Shown here: piece after piece, positions 1 to 6,908 of the stretch
Layout: each line of letters opens with the position of its first letter
Position numbering within the stretch: position 1 is the first letter of the stretch
Source of the DNA: Thermoplasmata archaeon
GTDB taxonomy: Archaea; Thermoplasmatota; Thermoplasmata; Lutacidiplasmatales; UBA184
Length of the DNA stretch: 13,994 bases
Assembly: GCA_030040865.1 (NCBI GenBank)
Contig: JASHSX010000094.1
Span: 1-13,994 of the forward strand
Direction: 5' to 3'
The notes under the pieces: generated by a model
Told to the model about the DNA's origin: nothing
What the model saw: the letters and a program-made list of their open reading frames with translations, nothing else
The model's database searches: none
Translations under genes and position numbers: made by a program

Positions 1-507
1 GATGAGCAGGTCGCTCGCCAGGTGGACGACCACGCTGCGCAGGTTGAGGTCGCGCGCGCGTCGGGGGATCCGCCCCAGGATCGTGAGGTTCGTCGTCCGC
101 AAGGCGAGCGTGGGTACGGCGACGATCACGATCCAGATCGGGTCGACCGCACCGGCGAAGTTTCCGCCCCGGACCATCGTCGCGACGGCCTCGTAGCCGA
201 AGACGGCCCCGGTGCCGAGGATGAGCGCGCCGTTCAACAGCCCCGCGAACACCTCGAACCGGTGGGCGCCGAACGTGAGCTGCTCCGAGGCGCCACGCTC
301 CGTCGCGCGCAGCGCGGCCCACGAGGTCGCGAAGGCGAACAGGTCCGGTAGGTTGTGGACCGCGTCCACGGTGACCGACAGACTGTGGGAGAGGTACGCG
401 CCCACCGACTCGACCGCGAGGATGACACCGGTCAGAAGGAGGGCCCAGCGGAGCCCCGAAAGTACCGCCCGCTCGGCCTCCGCCTCGCCGTGCTCGGTCT
501 CGGTCAC
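1..507 (-). CDS. Cation diffusion facilitator (zinc-type CDF efflux transporter), 3' end outside window
   Basis: Membrane transporter expected to export Zn2+ or a similar divalent metal in exchange for protons. I translated 169 residues; the C-terminal part lies beyond base 1. Visible are a TM segment near residues 20-40, a TM2 metal site DAVHNLPD (H51xxxD55), the CDF signature around FGAHRFEVFAGLLNGALIL (79-97), and a TM5 site HLASD (H162xxxD166). HxxxD in both helices is the pattern of Zn-transporting CDF members; the family knowledge is general, the metal is inferred. The loop before TM5 (about 137-157) has no His-rich stretch, unlike many ZnT/CzcD proteins. The start is GTG at 507; an ATG at 539 is in another frame and soon hits a stop. 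No clear TATA box precedes it, so the promoter is unresolved. Confidence 0.88.
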   Translation of the reverse strand, partial: MTETEHGEAEAERAVLSGLRWALLLTGVILAVESVGAYLSHSLSVTVDAVHNLPDLFAFATSWAALRATERGASEQLTFGAHRFEVFAGLLNGALILGTGAVFGYEAVATMVRGGNFAGAVDPIWIVIVAVPTLALRTTNLTILGRIPRRARDLNLRSVVVHLASDLLI

Positions 508-635
508 GGCCGCGGGACCCGGACGGAGGGTTCGGGCATGAGGTCTGCTCGCCCAAAGGGAGCGCCGCGTCGGCCGAAAGCCCTGCCCCTCGATGCGATC
601 CGGAGGGAGACGGCTTCGGGATCCGTTCCGCCGGA

Positions 636-932
636 CTAGGCGGGACGCGGGGGAGCCCCGAACGATCGGAGCAGCTGATAGGCGACCGGCAGCAGCATCG
701 CATACGCTCCCAGGAGGCCCCCGAGCACGGCCCCCACGATCACGAAATCGACGGAGAACGCCCGCGAAGTGCTCCCGCCGGCGAAGTAGCCGGCCGCGCG
801 GAGGTACCCCACGAGGAATCCCATCACGAAGACGGAAAGGCCGACGCCGATCCAGCGGTGGAGGGGGAGCCCGAGCCACTCCGCCCGAACGGGGGCTTCG
901 GACGCGCCGACCGAATCCGTACCGCCCGACAC
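636..932 (-). CDS. Small two-TM membrane protein of unknown function
   Basis: A 98-residue protein I do not recognise. After a polar N-terminus of about 25 residues it has two long hydrophobic segments, near 28-50 (IGVGLSVFVMGFLVGYL) and 62-89 (FVIVGAVLGGLLGAYAMLL), joined by a short Gly/Ser-rich loop. The two-helix hairpin composition argues for a real gene rather than a chance frame in GC-rich DNA. The start is GTG at 932. The frame stays open upstream to about 1050 but contains no ATG, GTG or TTG there, so GTG 932 is the only candidate. It lies on the same strand as the CDF gene (128 bp away) and the larger membrane protein upstream (114 bp away); whether they are co-transcribed cannot be told. 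Confidence 0.6.
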   Translation of the reverse strand: MSGGTDSVGASEAPVRAEWLGLPLHRWIGVGLSVFVMGFLVGYLRAAGYFAGGSTSRAFSVDFVIVGAVLGGLLGAYAMLLPVAYQLLRSFGAPPRPA

Positions 933-1046
933 GAGGACCGTTGCTCCGCCGCCGCGAACTTCAACGTTGCCGGAAGGGAAGATAGTGTCGATGGACTCGG
1001 GGGGGCCGCCGGCGTCGTCGCGCTCGGTCCGATCGCAAGATCGCGG

Positions 1047-1811
1047 TCAGGCCGGGCCGGCAGGTTCGGGAACGGAACTCGCTTCCGGGCGGAGTGGGAG
1101 GGCCAACGGAGCGGGGCCGACCTCTTCTCGGTCCCCCGTCGTCCCGGGCCGGCGCACCGTGGCGATGAGCGGCAGCCAGATCGAACCCGAAAGTTCAGCC
1201 GCTGTGTTGATCGGATATACGAGTCCGTCGGTGGCATACGGCGGAAACTCGAGGCCCAGCAGCACCTTCCAAGCGATCATCGAGGCCGCGAATCCCGCGA
1301 CGGCCAGCACCACCCAGCGGTCGAGGCCCCACCAGCGCCACCGGTAGACGGCCAAGCTCGCGACGAGGCCCTCGACGAGCCCCCAGGACGCGAGACCCGG
1401 CCAGCCGGCGAGCGGCAGTCCCAGCGCGGGAAGCAGGAGATCCGGGGACCCCTGGAGGACGGCGTAGGCAACCCCGTACACCGCCTCGTAGCCGGCGACG
1501 CCGAGCGCGGCAAGGAAAATGGCGTCGCGCCACGGTGCCTTGCGGAGGCGCGCGACGACGAGACCGGCTCCTGCGCTCGCCGCCGTGTAGAAGTAGATCC
1601 CGTAGACTGCCACCGGGACCCCGGCGAAGTAGGAGACCGGGGGAAACCCGAGCGCGAGGCGGGCGGCCCACAGTCGGGGGGACTCGATCGCGAGGAATCC
1701 GAGCACGGCCGCGCAGTACAGCAGGGCGGCGAGTCCGATCGCCCGCGACGGCGGCCGGGGGCCACGCCCCACGGCTAGAGACCCTACCGACCTTCGCCAT
1801 CGCGCCAGCAC
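1047..1811 (-). CDS. Polytopic membrane protein of unknown function
   Basis: A 254-residue very hydrophobic protein with roughly six to seven predicted membrane segments, for example AIGLAALLYCAAVLGFLAI near residue 24, AIFLAALGVAGYEAVYGVAY in the middle and WVVLAVAGFAASMIAWKVLL near 170, followed by a soluble Pro/Gly-rich tail of about 35 residues. I recognise no family motif. The start is taken as GTG 1811 because a TATA-like element (minus-strand TATCTATT, about 1830-1841) is centred about 25 bases upstream, which would give a leaderless mRNA. A later in-frame GTG would remove about 13 residues. It is divergent from the glycosyltransferase with only 40 bp between them, so the two may be co-regulated, perhaps in envelope functions (inference). 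Confidence 0.65.
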   Translation of the reverse strand: MLARWRRSVGSLAVGRGPRPPSRAIGLAALLYCAAVLGFLAIESPRLWAARLALGFPPVSYFAGVPVAVYGIYFYTAASAGAGLVVARLRKAPWRDAIFLAALGVAGYEAVYGVAYAVLQGSPDLLLPALGLPLAGWPGLASWGLVEGLVASLAVYRWRWWGLDRWVVLAVAGFAASMIAWKVLLGLEFPPYATDGLVYPINTAAELSGSIWLPLIATVRRPGTTGDREEVGPAPLALPLRPEASSVPEPAGPA

Positions 1812-1851
1812 GCGCTAAGAATCGGTCGGGAATAGATAGCCCACGTGAATC
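1812..1851. promoter_or_regulatory. Short divergent promoter between membrane protein and glycosyltransferase
   Basis: This 40-bp spacer must hold both promoters. Read on the minus strand, TATCTATT (about 1830-1841) sits 25 bases before GTG 1811, the spacing expected for a leaderless archaeal transcript. Read on the plus strand, TAAGAAT (about 1815-1821) lies about 33 bases before ATG 1852 and could be its TATA box, giving a very short leader. The minus-strand box is the stronger candidate. Confidence 0.5.
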
Positions 1852-2871
1852 ATGCGTTCCCTCGGTCTGCTCACATACACGCTCAACGATCTTCCCGCGG
1901 CGCTGCCGAACCTCGAGCGGCTCCGCCCGTATGTGACGGAGTCCGTCGTCATCGACAGCTCGACTCCCGCGCACGTGGACCGCTGGCGGCCGGAGGTCGA
2001 ACGCCTCGGCGGGAGGATCGTGCGGGTGTTGCCGCTGTGCAGTTCGGACCTCCTGCGTCCGTTCGCCGCCACGGAAGTTCGTTCGGATCGGGTCGTCGAG
2101 ATCGATACCGATGAAGAGCCCACCGGGGCCCTCCTCGATCGCCTGGGCCGCCTCGGCGACGCGGACGCATACGTCGTGCCCCGGTACGAGGCGCAGCTCC
2201 GGATGTTCACGGCACAGCTGCGCGTGTACCGTCCGTCTGCTCTACGGTACGTCGGCCCGAGCTATGGGTTCCCGAACGTCCAGGGAACGGTCGAGACGCT
2301 CGACCGGCGCGAGCACCTGGTCCATCGCGCCGACTTCACGAAGTACCTCGAACAGCGCGGGCGATGGGAGCGCAACTTCCTGCAGGACTCGTTGCAACGC
2401 CCCTACACCCACGCCTTCTTCGAGGACTCTTTGACGCTCCGGCTGCGGGGCTTCGCCCTCGTGCCGCCGGGCCTTCACCGGCTTGCGTCCCCACCCGAAG
2501 TTCCGCTCGGGGCGGCGGCGCTCGAGGCCGCGCTGCTGTTCCGGTACATTCTCGACCTCACGGTGCGCGGCGGTCCGTCCTGGGCCCGCTTCCAGTACCG
2601 GTACGACCGCGCGAAACTGCGCTATATCCGAGCGCTCCCGGCGGAGGAGCGCGCGCTCCGGACCGAGGCCGCGGAAGAGATCCGGCGTGCGGGCGGGCTG
2701 ATCCGATACCTGGGGCTGGACGACGCGGGGCGTATACGACGGTGGACCGAGTCGTTCGACTGGACGCGTACCGGCCCCGAAGTGCTTCGAGAGCTCGTTC
2801 GCGAGCGGTATCGCGACGCCTCGAAGGCCTTCGGGGGAGATCAGTATTCTCATAACACGAGAGCGAATTAA
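1852..2871 (+). CDS. Family-2-like glycosyltransferase (GT-A fold)
   Basis: A 339-residue soluble protein with features of a GT2-type nucleotide-sugar glycosyltransferase. It begins with a beta strand (SLGLLTYTLND) and has VVIDSSTP at 32-39, a metal-binding DxD-like motif EIDTDEEP at 83-90 that corresponds to the LDADE motif of WcaA-like enzymes, and QLRVYRPSALRYVG near 122-135, which resembles the (R)LFR...Y.G segment after the DxD. The C-terminal 150 residues are Arg-rich and helical, with no clear membrane segment. Donor and acceptor cannot be read from sequence; a role in surface glycan or glycolipid synthesis is inferred. It starts at ATG 1852 and ends in TAA. The next gene, AhpD-like, has its own TATA box 87 bp downstream. 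Confidence 0.7.
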   Translation: MRSLGLLTYTLNDLPAALPNLERLRPYVTESVVIDSSTPAHVDRWRPEVERLGGRIVRVLPLCSSDLLRPFAATEVRSDRVVEIDTDEEPTGALLDRLGRLGDADAYVVPRYEAQLRMFTAQLRVYRPSALRYVGPSYGFPNVQGTVETLDRREHLVHRADFTKYLEQRGRWERNFLQDSLQRPYTHAFFEDSLTLRLRGFALVPPGLHRLASPPEVPLGAAALEAALLFRYILDLTVRGGPSWARFQYRYDRAKLRYIRALPAEERALRTEAAEEIRRAGGLIRYLGLDDAGRIRRWTESFDWTRTGPEVLRELVRERYRDASKAFGGDQYSHNTRAN

Positions 2872-2957
2872 TCCTGGGGCGATCCCGATTCGATGTCCGC
2901 AGTTCCGGGATCTCACGGAATGGTCCCCGGCGCTGAAGGAAGCCTTCGGGGTCGTAC

Positions 2958-2965
2958 AATATATA
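2958..2965 (+). promoter_or_regulatory. TATA box for AhpD-family gene
   Basis: AATATATA stands out in GC-rich surroundings, followed by another AT-rich run to about 2980. It would place transcription start near 2988, giving a leader of about 33 bases to ATG 3021. This is the clearest TATA element on this side of the window. Confidence 0.6.
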
Positions 2966-3020
2966 CCAAATAGGTTATGAGTTTACGCGCGCGAACGATC
3001 GCGCACCGGAAGCACCGAAG

Positions 3021-3527
3021 ATGTCGATCTCCCCCGTGGCCCCGAGAAGCCGAATGAGGAACCCCGCGACGATCGTCCCCGAGGCGATGGCGCCGCTCCA
3101 GGCGTTGGGGCAGTTGCTCGGCCAGCTCCAGGGCCCTTCCGGGCGGGCGCTTGGGCTCGCCCTGCTCCGGGCGAGCCAGTTGAACGGTTGCGCCCTCTGC
3201 CTCGACGGCAGCTGCCTCCTGCTGAAGCGCTCCGGCGAGACGGAGGAGCGGTTGTTCGCGGTCTCCGCGTGGAGGGAGTCTCCGCGATTCACGTCCCCCG
3301 AGCGGGCCGCTCTGGCCCTCGCCGAGTCGATGACCCGGCTGAGCGACCGCCCGGACCCGGTGCCCGACGCCGTCTGGGATGAGGCGGCCCGCCACTTTCC
3401 GGAACGCGAGCTCGCGTTCCTGGTCCTCGGGATCGCGACCCAGAACCTCTACAACCGGATCAACGTCACGACCCGTCAGGTGAATGCCGACTGGGGGGGC
3501 GACGCCCGGGATCCTACCGCGAAGTAG
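3021..3527 (+). CDS. AhpD / carboxymuconolactone decarboxylase-family protein lacking the canonical His
   Basis: A 168-residue member of the AhpD-like family, whose members act as CxxC-dependent alkylhydroperoxidase partners or as decarboxylases. The family block is clear: LLRASQLNGCALCLDG (48-63), then GETEERLFAVSAWRESPRFT (72-91) and ERAALALAESMT (94-105). The redox pair C57-x-x-C60 is present, but the proton-relay His normally four residues after the second Cys is Ser64, followed by an extra Cys65. Peroxidase activity therefore cannot be assumed. The start is ATG 3021, about 33 bases after the predicted transcription start; ATG 3054 would give 157 residues and is also possible. The gene is convergent with the oxidoreductase that follows. 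Confidence 0.85.
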   Translation: MSISPVAPRSRMRNPATIVPEAMAPLQALGQLLGQLQGPSGRALGLALLRASQLNGCALCLDGSCLLLKRSGETEERLFAVSAWRESPRFTSPERAALALAESMTRLSDRPDPVPDAVWDEAARHFPERELAFLVLGIATQNLYNRINVTTRQVNADWGGDARDPTAK

Positions 3528-3602
3528 CGCCGGTGCCCCCGGGCATCGCGCGCCGTAGGGACGCCTCTCGGATGATGTCCCGAACTCCGAGGCGGGGGCG
3601 AG

Positions 3603-3617
3603 CGTCCCGAAGGGACG
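3603..3617. repeat. Inverted repeat between convergent genes (possible terminator stem)
   Basis: CGTCCC-GAA-GGGACG is a perfect 6-bp stem with a 3-base loop in the 105-bp spacer between the convergent AhpD-like and oxidoreductase genes. It has no T-tract beside it, so a terminator role is only suggested by position. Confidence 0.3.
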
Positions 3618-3632
3618 GTCGACCGGGAGCCT

Positions 3633-4661
3633 TCAGCCCACGTGCGGCTCGTCCATCTGCACGAGCTGTTTTCCGACGTTCTCTCCGGCGAGCAGGCGGG
3701 CGAGGGCGTTCGGTGCCTCCCGGAGGCCCGTCCGCACGTCCTCTTTCGACTTCAGCCGGCCGGACCGGAGGAGCGGCACCATGGCCTCGAACGCTTCGGT
3801 CCGTCGAGGGATGAAGTCCCGTCCAAGGAACCCCTCCATGCGGCCGTGGACCATGATGAGCTGGACGAGGTTCGACGGCCCCGGCGCGGGAGCGTCGGAA
3901 AGGTACTGGGAAGTGATCCCGCAGAGGACGACGCGACCGCCGTTCCGTAGGCGGCCGAGAGCGATCGGGAGGGTCGGGCCCCCCACCGTGTCGAAGAAGA
4001 TGTCGATCCCGTCCGGACACAGGTCGTTGAGGCGACCGGCGACGTCCTCGGTGCGGTAGTTGATGGCGGCATCGGCCCCGGCCTCCCGAACGAGCCAGTC
4101 GGACTTGGCCGGACTCCCGACGATCCCGATGACCCGGAGCCCCTCGATCTTGGCGAGCTGGGAGGCGATCGAACCGACCCCCCCGCCCGCCCCGGAGATG
4201 ACGAACGTCTCTCCCGACTTCGCTCGCCCTACCTCGTGGAGCCCGAAGTACGCGACCAATCCGGTGAGCCCGAGCACGCCCGCCGCCCAGTTCAGCGGCA
4301 CTCCGTCCGGCACGCGGTAGGCCGGGTTGAATCCTGTCCCGTCCGAGCAGGTGTAGTCCTCCCAGGCCATCTCCCCGTGCACCAGATTCCCGGGAGAGAA
4401 CTCGGGATGGCGAGACTCGATGACCTCCGACACCGCCAGCGACCACGGGCACTCCCCGATCGGTGCTTTGCTACCGGGGGGATCCCCGGCGCGCAGCACC
4501 AGGGCCTGCGTGGGGTCGACGGAAAGCCATCGGTTGCGGACGAGGAACTGGCCGTCCGCCAGCGGCGGGACCGGGGACTCCGTCCAGCGGAAGTTCGCTT
4601 CGGAGAGCCGCCCATCGAGCGGCTTTGCGATCAGCCAACGCCGATTCACCCGAGCCGGCAC
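3633..4661 (-). CDS. NADP-dependent medium-chain oxidoreductase, PTGR/CurA-like
   Basis: A 342-residue zinc-independent MDR-superfamily enzyme of the group containing prostaglandin/leukotriene reductase, CurA and YncB, which reduce C=C bonds of enones with NADPH. It opens with NRRWLIAKPLDG, the usual group start. The Rossmann loop is SGAGGGVGSIASQLAKIEG (156-174), FFDTVGG is at 222-228, and the group motif NLVQLIMVHGRMEGFL lies at 264-279. The usual DPYMRGRM is replaced by DPTQALVL (49-56), so substrate preference may differ. The start is GTG 4661, preceded by AAGGA; GTG 4649 is an alternative. The frame is open back to 4853, but that would run through the promoter into the tRNA and is rejected. 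The natural substrate is unknown. Confidence 0.87.
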   Translation of the reverse strand: MPARVNRRWLIAKPLDGRLSEANFRWTESPVPPLADGQFLVRNRWLSVDPTQALVLRAGDPPGSKAPIGECPWSLAVSEVIESRHPEFSPGNLVHGEMAWEDYTCSDGTGFNPAYRVPDGVPLNWAAGVLGLTGLVAYFGLHEVGRAKSGETFVISGAGGGVGSIASQLAKIEGLRVIGIVGSPAKSDWLVREAGADAAINYRTEDVAGRLNDLCPDGIDIFFDTVGGPTLPIALGRLRNGGRVVLCGITSQYLSDAPAPGPSNLVQLIMVHGRMEGFLGRDFIPRRTEAFEAMVPLLRSGRLKSKEDVRTGLREAPNALARLLAGENVGKQLVQMDEPHVG

Positions 4662-4717
4662 CCAGGATCCTTCTCTGCGGCGTCGGGGACCCCGCGGTTC
4701 GATCGAGCGGTGAGCAC

Positions 4718-4730
4718 CGAATATACTTGA
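4718..4730 (-). promoter_or_regulatory. TATA box of the oxidoreductase gene
   Basis: Read on the minus strand, AAGTATATTCGG contains a strong TATA element about 60 bases before GTG 4661. Transcription would start near 4695-4700, leaving a leader of about 35 bases that carries the AAGGA motif. Confidence 0.6.
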
Positions 4731-4735
4731 TTCAC

Positions 4736-4750
4736 GGCGCCCGGGGCGCC
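4736..4750. repeat. Perfect palindrome upstream of the oxidoreductase TATA box
   Basis: GGCGCCC-G-GGGCGCC, 7-bp arms around one base, ends about 10 bp upstream of the TATA element of the oxidoreductase gene. It could be a regulator site, or a hairpin in a read-through transcript from the upstream tRNA. GC-only composition weakens the case. Confidence 0.3.
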
Positions 4751-4779
4751 GCCTCCTCACGGGCTGGCGGGAAGTTCCG

Positions 4780-4827
4780 ACCGAGGAGGGTGCCTCCCGG
4801 TCGCCGGAGGACCGCGGACACCTCGGT
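4780..4827. repeat. Nested inverted repeats just downstream of tRNA-Thr
   Basis: The outer arms ACCGAGG (4780-4786) and CCTCGGT (4821-4827) enclose a second imperfect hairpin built from CCTCCCGG and CCGGAGG (about 4793-4810). It lies 20 bases past the tRNA 3' end on the tRNA's strand. It may be a trailer or terminator fold, and may be coincidental in GC-rich DNA. Confidence 0.25.
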
Positions 4828-4847
4828 AGGGTCTCTTCGTAGGGCCC

Positions 4848-4921
4848 AGCCACTGGAGGGACTTGAACCCCCGACCTGCTGATTACGAATCAGCCGCTCT
4901 GCCAGACTGAGCTACAGTGGC
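4848..4921 (-). tRNA. tRNA-Thr (anticodon CGU)
   Basis: The minus strand folds as a complete cloverleaf of 74 bases including the discriminator. The acceptor stem is GCCACTG/CAGTGGC, the D-arm is GCTC...GAGC with the GG pair in its loop, the anticodon stem is GCTGA/TCAGC around loop TTCGTAA, the variable loop is AGGTC, and the T-arm is GGGGG-TTCAAGT-CCCTC. Anticodon CGT reads ACG, threonine. The discriminator is U, as in archaeal tRNA-Thr. CCA is not encoded and there is no intron. Confidence 0.96.
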
Positions 4922-4924
4922 GCG

Positions 4925-4943
4925 ACCGCCGGACGACGGCGGT
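4925..4943. repeat. Hairpin between tRNA TATA box and tRNA start
   Basis: ACCGCCG-GACGA-CGGCGGT, perfect 7-bp arms with a 5-base loop, begins 29 bases after the stop codon of the cystathionine synthase-family gene. It may end the upstream operon transcript, though there is no T-tract, or it may be incidental within the tRNA promoter. Confidence 0.35.
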
Positions 4944-4946
4944 TGA

Positions 4947-4954
4947 CCTATAAT
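4947..4954 (-). promoter_or_regulatory. TATA box of tRNA-Thr
   Basis: Minus-strand ATTATAGG lies about 28 bases before the mature tRNA 5' end, the spacing expected for a transcript starting a few bases before the tRNA. The tRNA is thus independently transcribed, although it closely follows an operon on the same strand. Confidence 0.65.
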
Positions 4955-4971
4955 GCTGCCGATGCGGCGGC

Positions 4972-6189
4972 TCATCGCGCGGCGTCGAGGGCGTCGCGCA
5001 CGTCCCGGACCAGGTCGTCGGGGTCCTCGATCCCGAGCGAGAGCCGCACGAGGCCGTCGTCGATGCCGAGCTCGTGGCGCTCCTCCGGGGTCAGGAACCG
5101 CTGGGAGCTCAACCGAGGCATGCTGACGAGCGACTCCACCCCGCCCAGGCTCGCCGCGATCTCGACCAGACGGAGGCGATCGAGGAACCGTTCGACCGCC
5201 GGGATCCCCCCGCGCAGCGAGATCGAGACCATGCCGCCGCGGCCGGTCATCTGCCGGGCCGCGATCGCCTCCTGCTCGGCGGTCGCGCGGCCCGGATAGT
5301 GGACGCGGGCGACGGCCGGGTGGTCTTTGACGGCGTCCGCCACGCGACGGCCGTTCTCGTTCTGGCGCCCGACGCGCAGGGCCAGCGTCTTCAGGCTGCG
5401 GTGGAGCAGGAAGGCCGCGAACGGATCGAGCGGCGCACCGAAGGAGCTCGCCGGGTCGATCCGCTCGAGCAGGCTCTTCCGACCGACGAGCGCGCCGGCG
5501 GTCAGGTCGGAGTGTCCGCCCAGGTACTTGGTCGCGCTGTGCACCACGAGGTCCGCGCCGAGCTCGAGCGGTCGCTGGTTGAGGGGCGTCGCGAACGTGC
5601 TGTCGACGAGGAGGACGGCCCCGATCGCGCGCGCCGCGCGAGCCCAGCGAGCGATGTCGTGGACCTCGAGCAGCGGGTTCGAGGGGGTCTCGAGCACGGC
5701 GAGCCGGGTGCCGGAGGGCATCGCCGTCTCCGGCGTTCGGGCCTCCGGGCCCGAGAGCTCCCTCACGGTGGCTCCGAACCGGGGGAGGGTGTTCCGGAGC
5801 AGATCGGTCGTCCCCCCGTAGATCCCGCGCAGCGCCACCACCGTGTCGCCCGCCCGGACGAGCGAGAGCAGGGCCGCGGAGATCGCCCCCATCCCCGAAG
5901 CGAACAGACGCACGGCCTCCCCGCCTTCGAGCTGCCGCAACAGCTCGGCCGGTGGCTCGAGCGTCGGGTTCTCGTTGCGCGAATAGTGGTAGACGGCGCC
6001 CCGCTCGGCCGCCTCGGAGCGATCGGGGGGAAAGCGGAAGGTCGAGGTCTGGTAGATCGGCGGAACGACCGCTCCCGCGTTCCACTCCGGCCGGCGCGCC
6101 CCGTGCACGAGCCGGGTCGTCGGACCGACCCACTCCGGCAGGGGTCGGAACGCCCACTCCCGCCGTGGCCCGGGCGGCGGATCCGTCAT
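4972..6189 (-). CDS. Cystathionine gamma-synthase-family PLP enzyme (Cys/Met metabolism)
   Basis: A 405-residue PLP-dependent enzyme of the Cys/Met metabolism family, which includes cystathionine gamma-synthase/lyase, O-acetylhomoserine sulfhydrylase and methionine gamma-lyase. It has the entry motif YHYSRNENPT (67-76), FASGMGAISA (96-105), the PLP phosphate/ring region IYGGT (123-127), cofactor Asp196 in LLVDSTFATP, the Schiff-base Lys221 in SATKYLGGH (218-226), and the C-terminal SLGGVESLVSMP and VRLSLGIED blocks. Length is normal for the family. Sequence alone does not separate synthase from lyase; transsulfuration or methionine synthesis is the likely pathway. It starts at ATG 6189, which overlaps the nadM stop as ATGA, so translation is probably coupled. 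The open frame upstream of 6189 is a shadow of nadM and is not included. Confidence 0.9.
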   Translation of the reverse strand: MTDPPPGPRREWAFRPLPEWVGPTTRLVHGARRPEWNAGAVVPPIYQTSTFRFPPDRSEAAERGAVYHYSRNENPTLEPPAELLRQLEGGEAVRLFASGMGAISAALLSLVRAGDTVVALRGIYGGTTDLLRNTLPRFGATVRELSGPEARTPETAMPSGTRLAVLETPSNPLLEVHDIARWARAARAIGAVLLVDSTFATPLNQRPLELGADLVVHSATKYLGGHSDLTAGALVGRKSLLERIDPASSFGAPLDPFAAFLLHRSLKTLALRVGRQNENGRRVADAVKDHPAVARVHYPGRATAEQEAIAARQMTGRGGMVSISLRGGIPAVERFLDRLRLVEIAASLGGVESLVSMPRLSSQRFLTPEERHELGIDDGLVRLSLGIEDPDDLVRDVRDALDAAR

Positions 6190-6719
6190 GACGGTGGGGC
6201 GAGCCGGTCGCCCGCGCCGAGGAGCAGCCGGAGGCGGTCGGGCGCGTCGATCGACTCGAGGTAGCTCGCGACGGCGGGGGGCACCGCCGAGCGCCAGTCC
6301 CCCGCGGCCGCGAGTTCGGCGCGGATCCGCGCGCCCTCGAACCGGGCCCGGTCGACGAGCGGCGGGCTCTCCACCGCGAAATGCGCTCGCTCGAAGAGAA
6401 GGCGCGTGAGCGGGTTGTTCGTGTAGACCCGGTCGAACGGCGGCAGCAGGGCGACCACGTAGGCGACCCACTCGGCGTGCCGCTGGATGTCGGGGATCGG
6501 GACGATGGCGCACCCGTCGATCTTCGCCGCGACGAGCGCCCGGTCGATCATCTCGAAGCGCTCGCCGGCGGTGAACGGGTTCTCCGCCGTGTACGACTCC
6601 TGGGCGCTCCCGACCCCGAGAACGAGTCCGTCGCTCGGTCGCGCGGCCCGGACGCGGCGCACGACCTCGAGGTGCCCCGAGTGGAACGGCTGGAAGCGGC
6701 CGACGAGGATCCCCCGCAC
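6186..6719 (-). CDS. nadM: Nicotinamide-nucleotide adenylyltransferase, archaeal type
   Basis: A 177-residue enzyme expected to join NMN and ATP to form NAD+ and pyrophosphate. It is a nucleotidyltransferase-fold protein with the start GILVGRFQPFHSGH containing the HxGH motif (H13, H16). SAQESYTAENPFTAGERFEM (38-57) is the archaeal NadM signature, and VYTNNPLTRLLFE lies at 98-110. The last motif, normally G-T-x-I-R-R, reads FEGARIRAEL (127-136), keeping the Ile-Arg. Length matches archaeal NadM (about 170-185). The start is GTG 6719, 12 bases after the stop of the 58-residue ORF, and the end overlaps the next gene by four bases, so this is an operon member. Confidence 0.93.
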   Translation of the reverse strand: MRGILVGRFQPFHSGHLEVVRRVRAARPSDGLVLGVGSAQESYTAENPFTAGERFEMIDRALVAAKIDGCAIVPIPDIQRHAEWVAYVVALLPPFDRVYTNNPLTRLLFERAHFAVESPPLVDRARFEGARIRAELAAAGDWRSAVPPAVASYLESIDAPDRLRLLLGAGDRLAPPS

Positions 6720-6731
6720 GCCGCCCCCACG

Positions 6732-6908
6732 TCACTCGGGGGACAAATCTTCCACGTCGTCGAGGAACTCGTCGATGTGCGGACAGCGCGAGGTGAGGTA
6801 GTGGCGGCAGTGCTCGCAACGCCGGTCGTTCCACGACGGGAGGAGCGCCGGGTTGAACTCGTAGCACGGGCGGTTCACGAACTTGTCCTCGTCCTCCTCC
6901 TCGCCCAT
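6732..6908 (-). CDS. 58-residue Cys-rich protein between lonB and nadM
   Basis: A small unrecognised protein. Its N-terminus is strongly acidic (MGEEEDED), followed by NRPCYEFNPALLPSW, then CEHC (31-34) and C42 with nearby H33, H36 and H44, and an acidic tail (DEFLDDVEDLSPE). C15, C31, C34 and C42 plus the histidines suggest a zinc or iron-sulfur site (inference). I took ATG 6908 because the recognisable part begins there and an inverted repeat lies immediately before it; the longer open frame upstream is the shadow of lonB. It is 50 bases downstream of lonB and 12 bases upstream of nadM, so it is very likely co-transcribed with both. Confidence 0.75.
   Translation of the reverse strand: MGEEEDEDKFVNRPCYEFNPALLPSWNDRRCEHCRHYLTSRCPHIDEFLDDVEDLSPE

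Noticed and set aside
858..1778. 306-codon plus-strand frame
   Set aside because: It is antisense to the membrane protein with clear TM segments. Its own translation is charged low-complexity sequence.
2977..3056. 26-codon ORF starting ATG 2977 after the AhpD TATA box
   Set aside because: It begins upstream of the predicted transcription start and encodes Arg-rich sequence overlapping the AhpD-like gene. There is no support for a leader peptide.
4662..4853. N-terminal extension of the oxidoreductase to ATG 4853
   Set aside because: It would cover the TATA box and the tRNA 3' end and has no family similarity. The family start is NRRWLIAK just after GTG 4661.
4883..6157. 424-codon minus-strand frame crossing the tRNA
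   Set aside because: It overlaps a complete tRNA and the PLP enzyme in another frame, and its composition is a shadow.
6190..6867. N-terminal extension of the cystathionine synthase-family gene to 6867
   Set aside because: It would read through nadM in another frame and has Arg/Pro-rich composition. Family members begin near ATG 6189.
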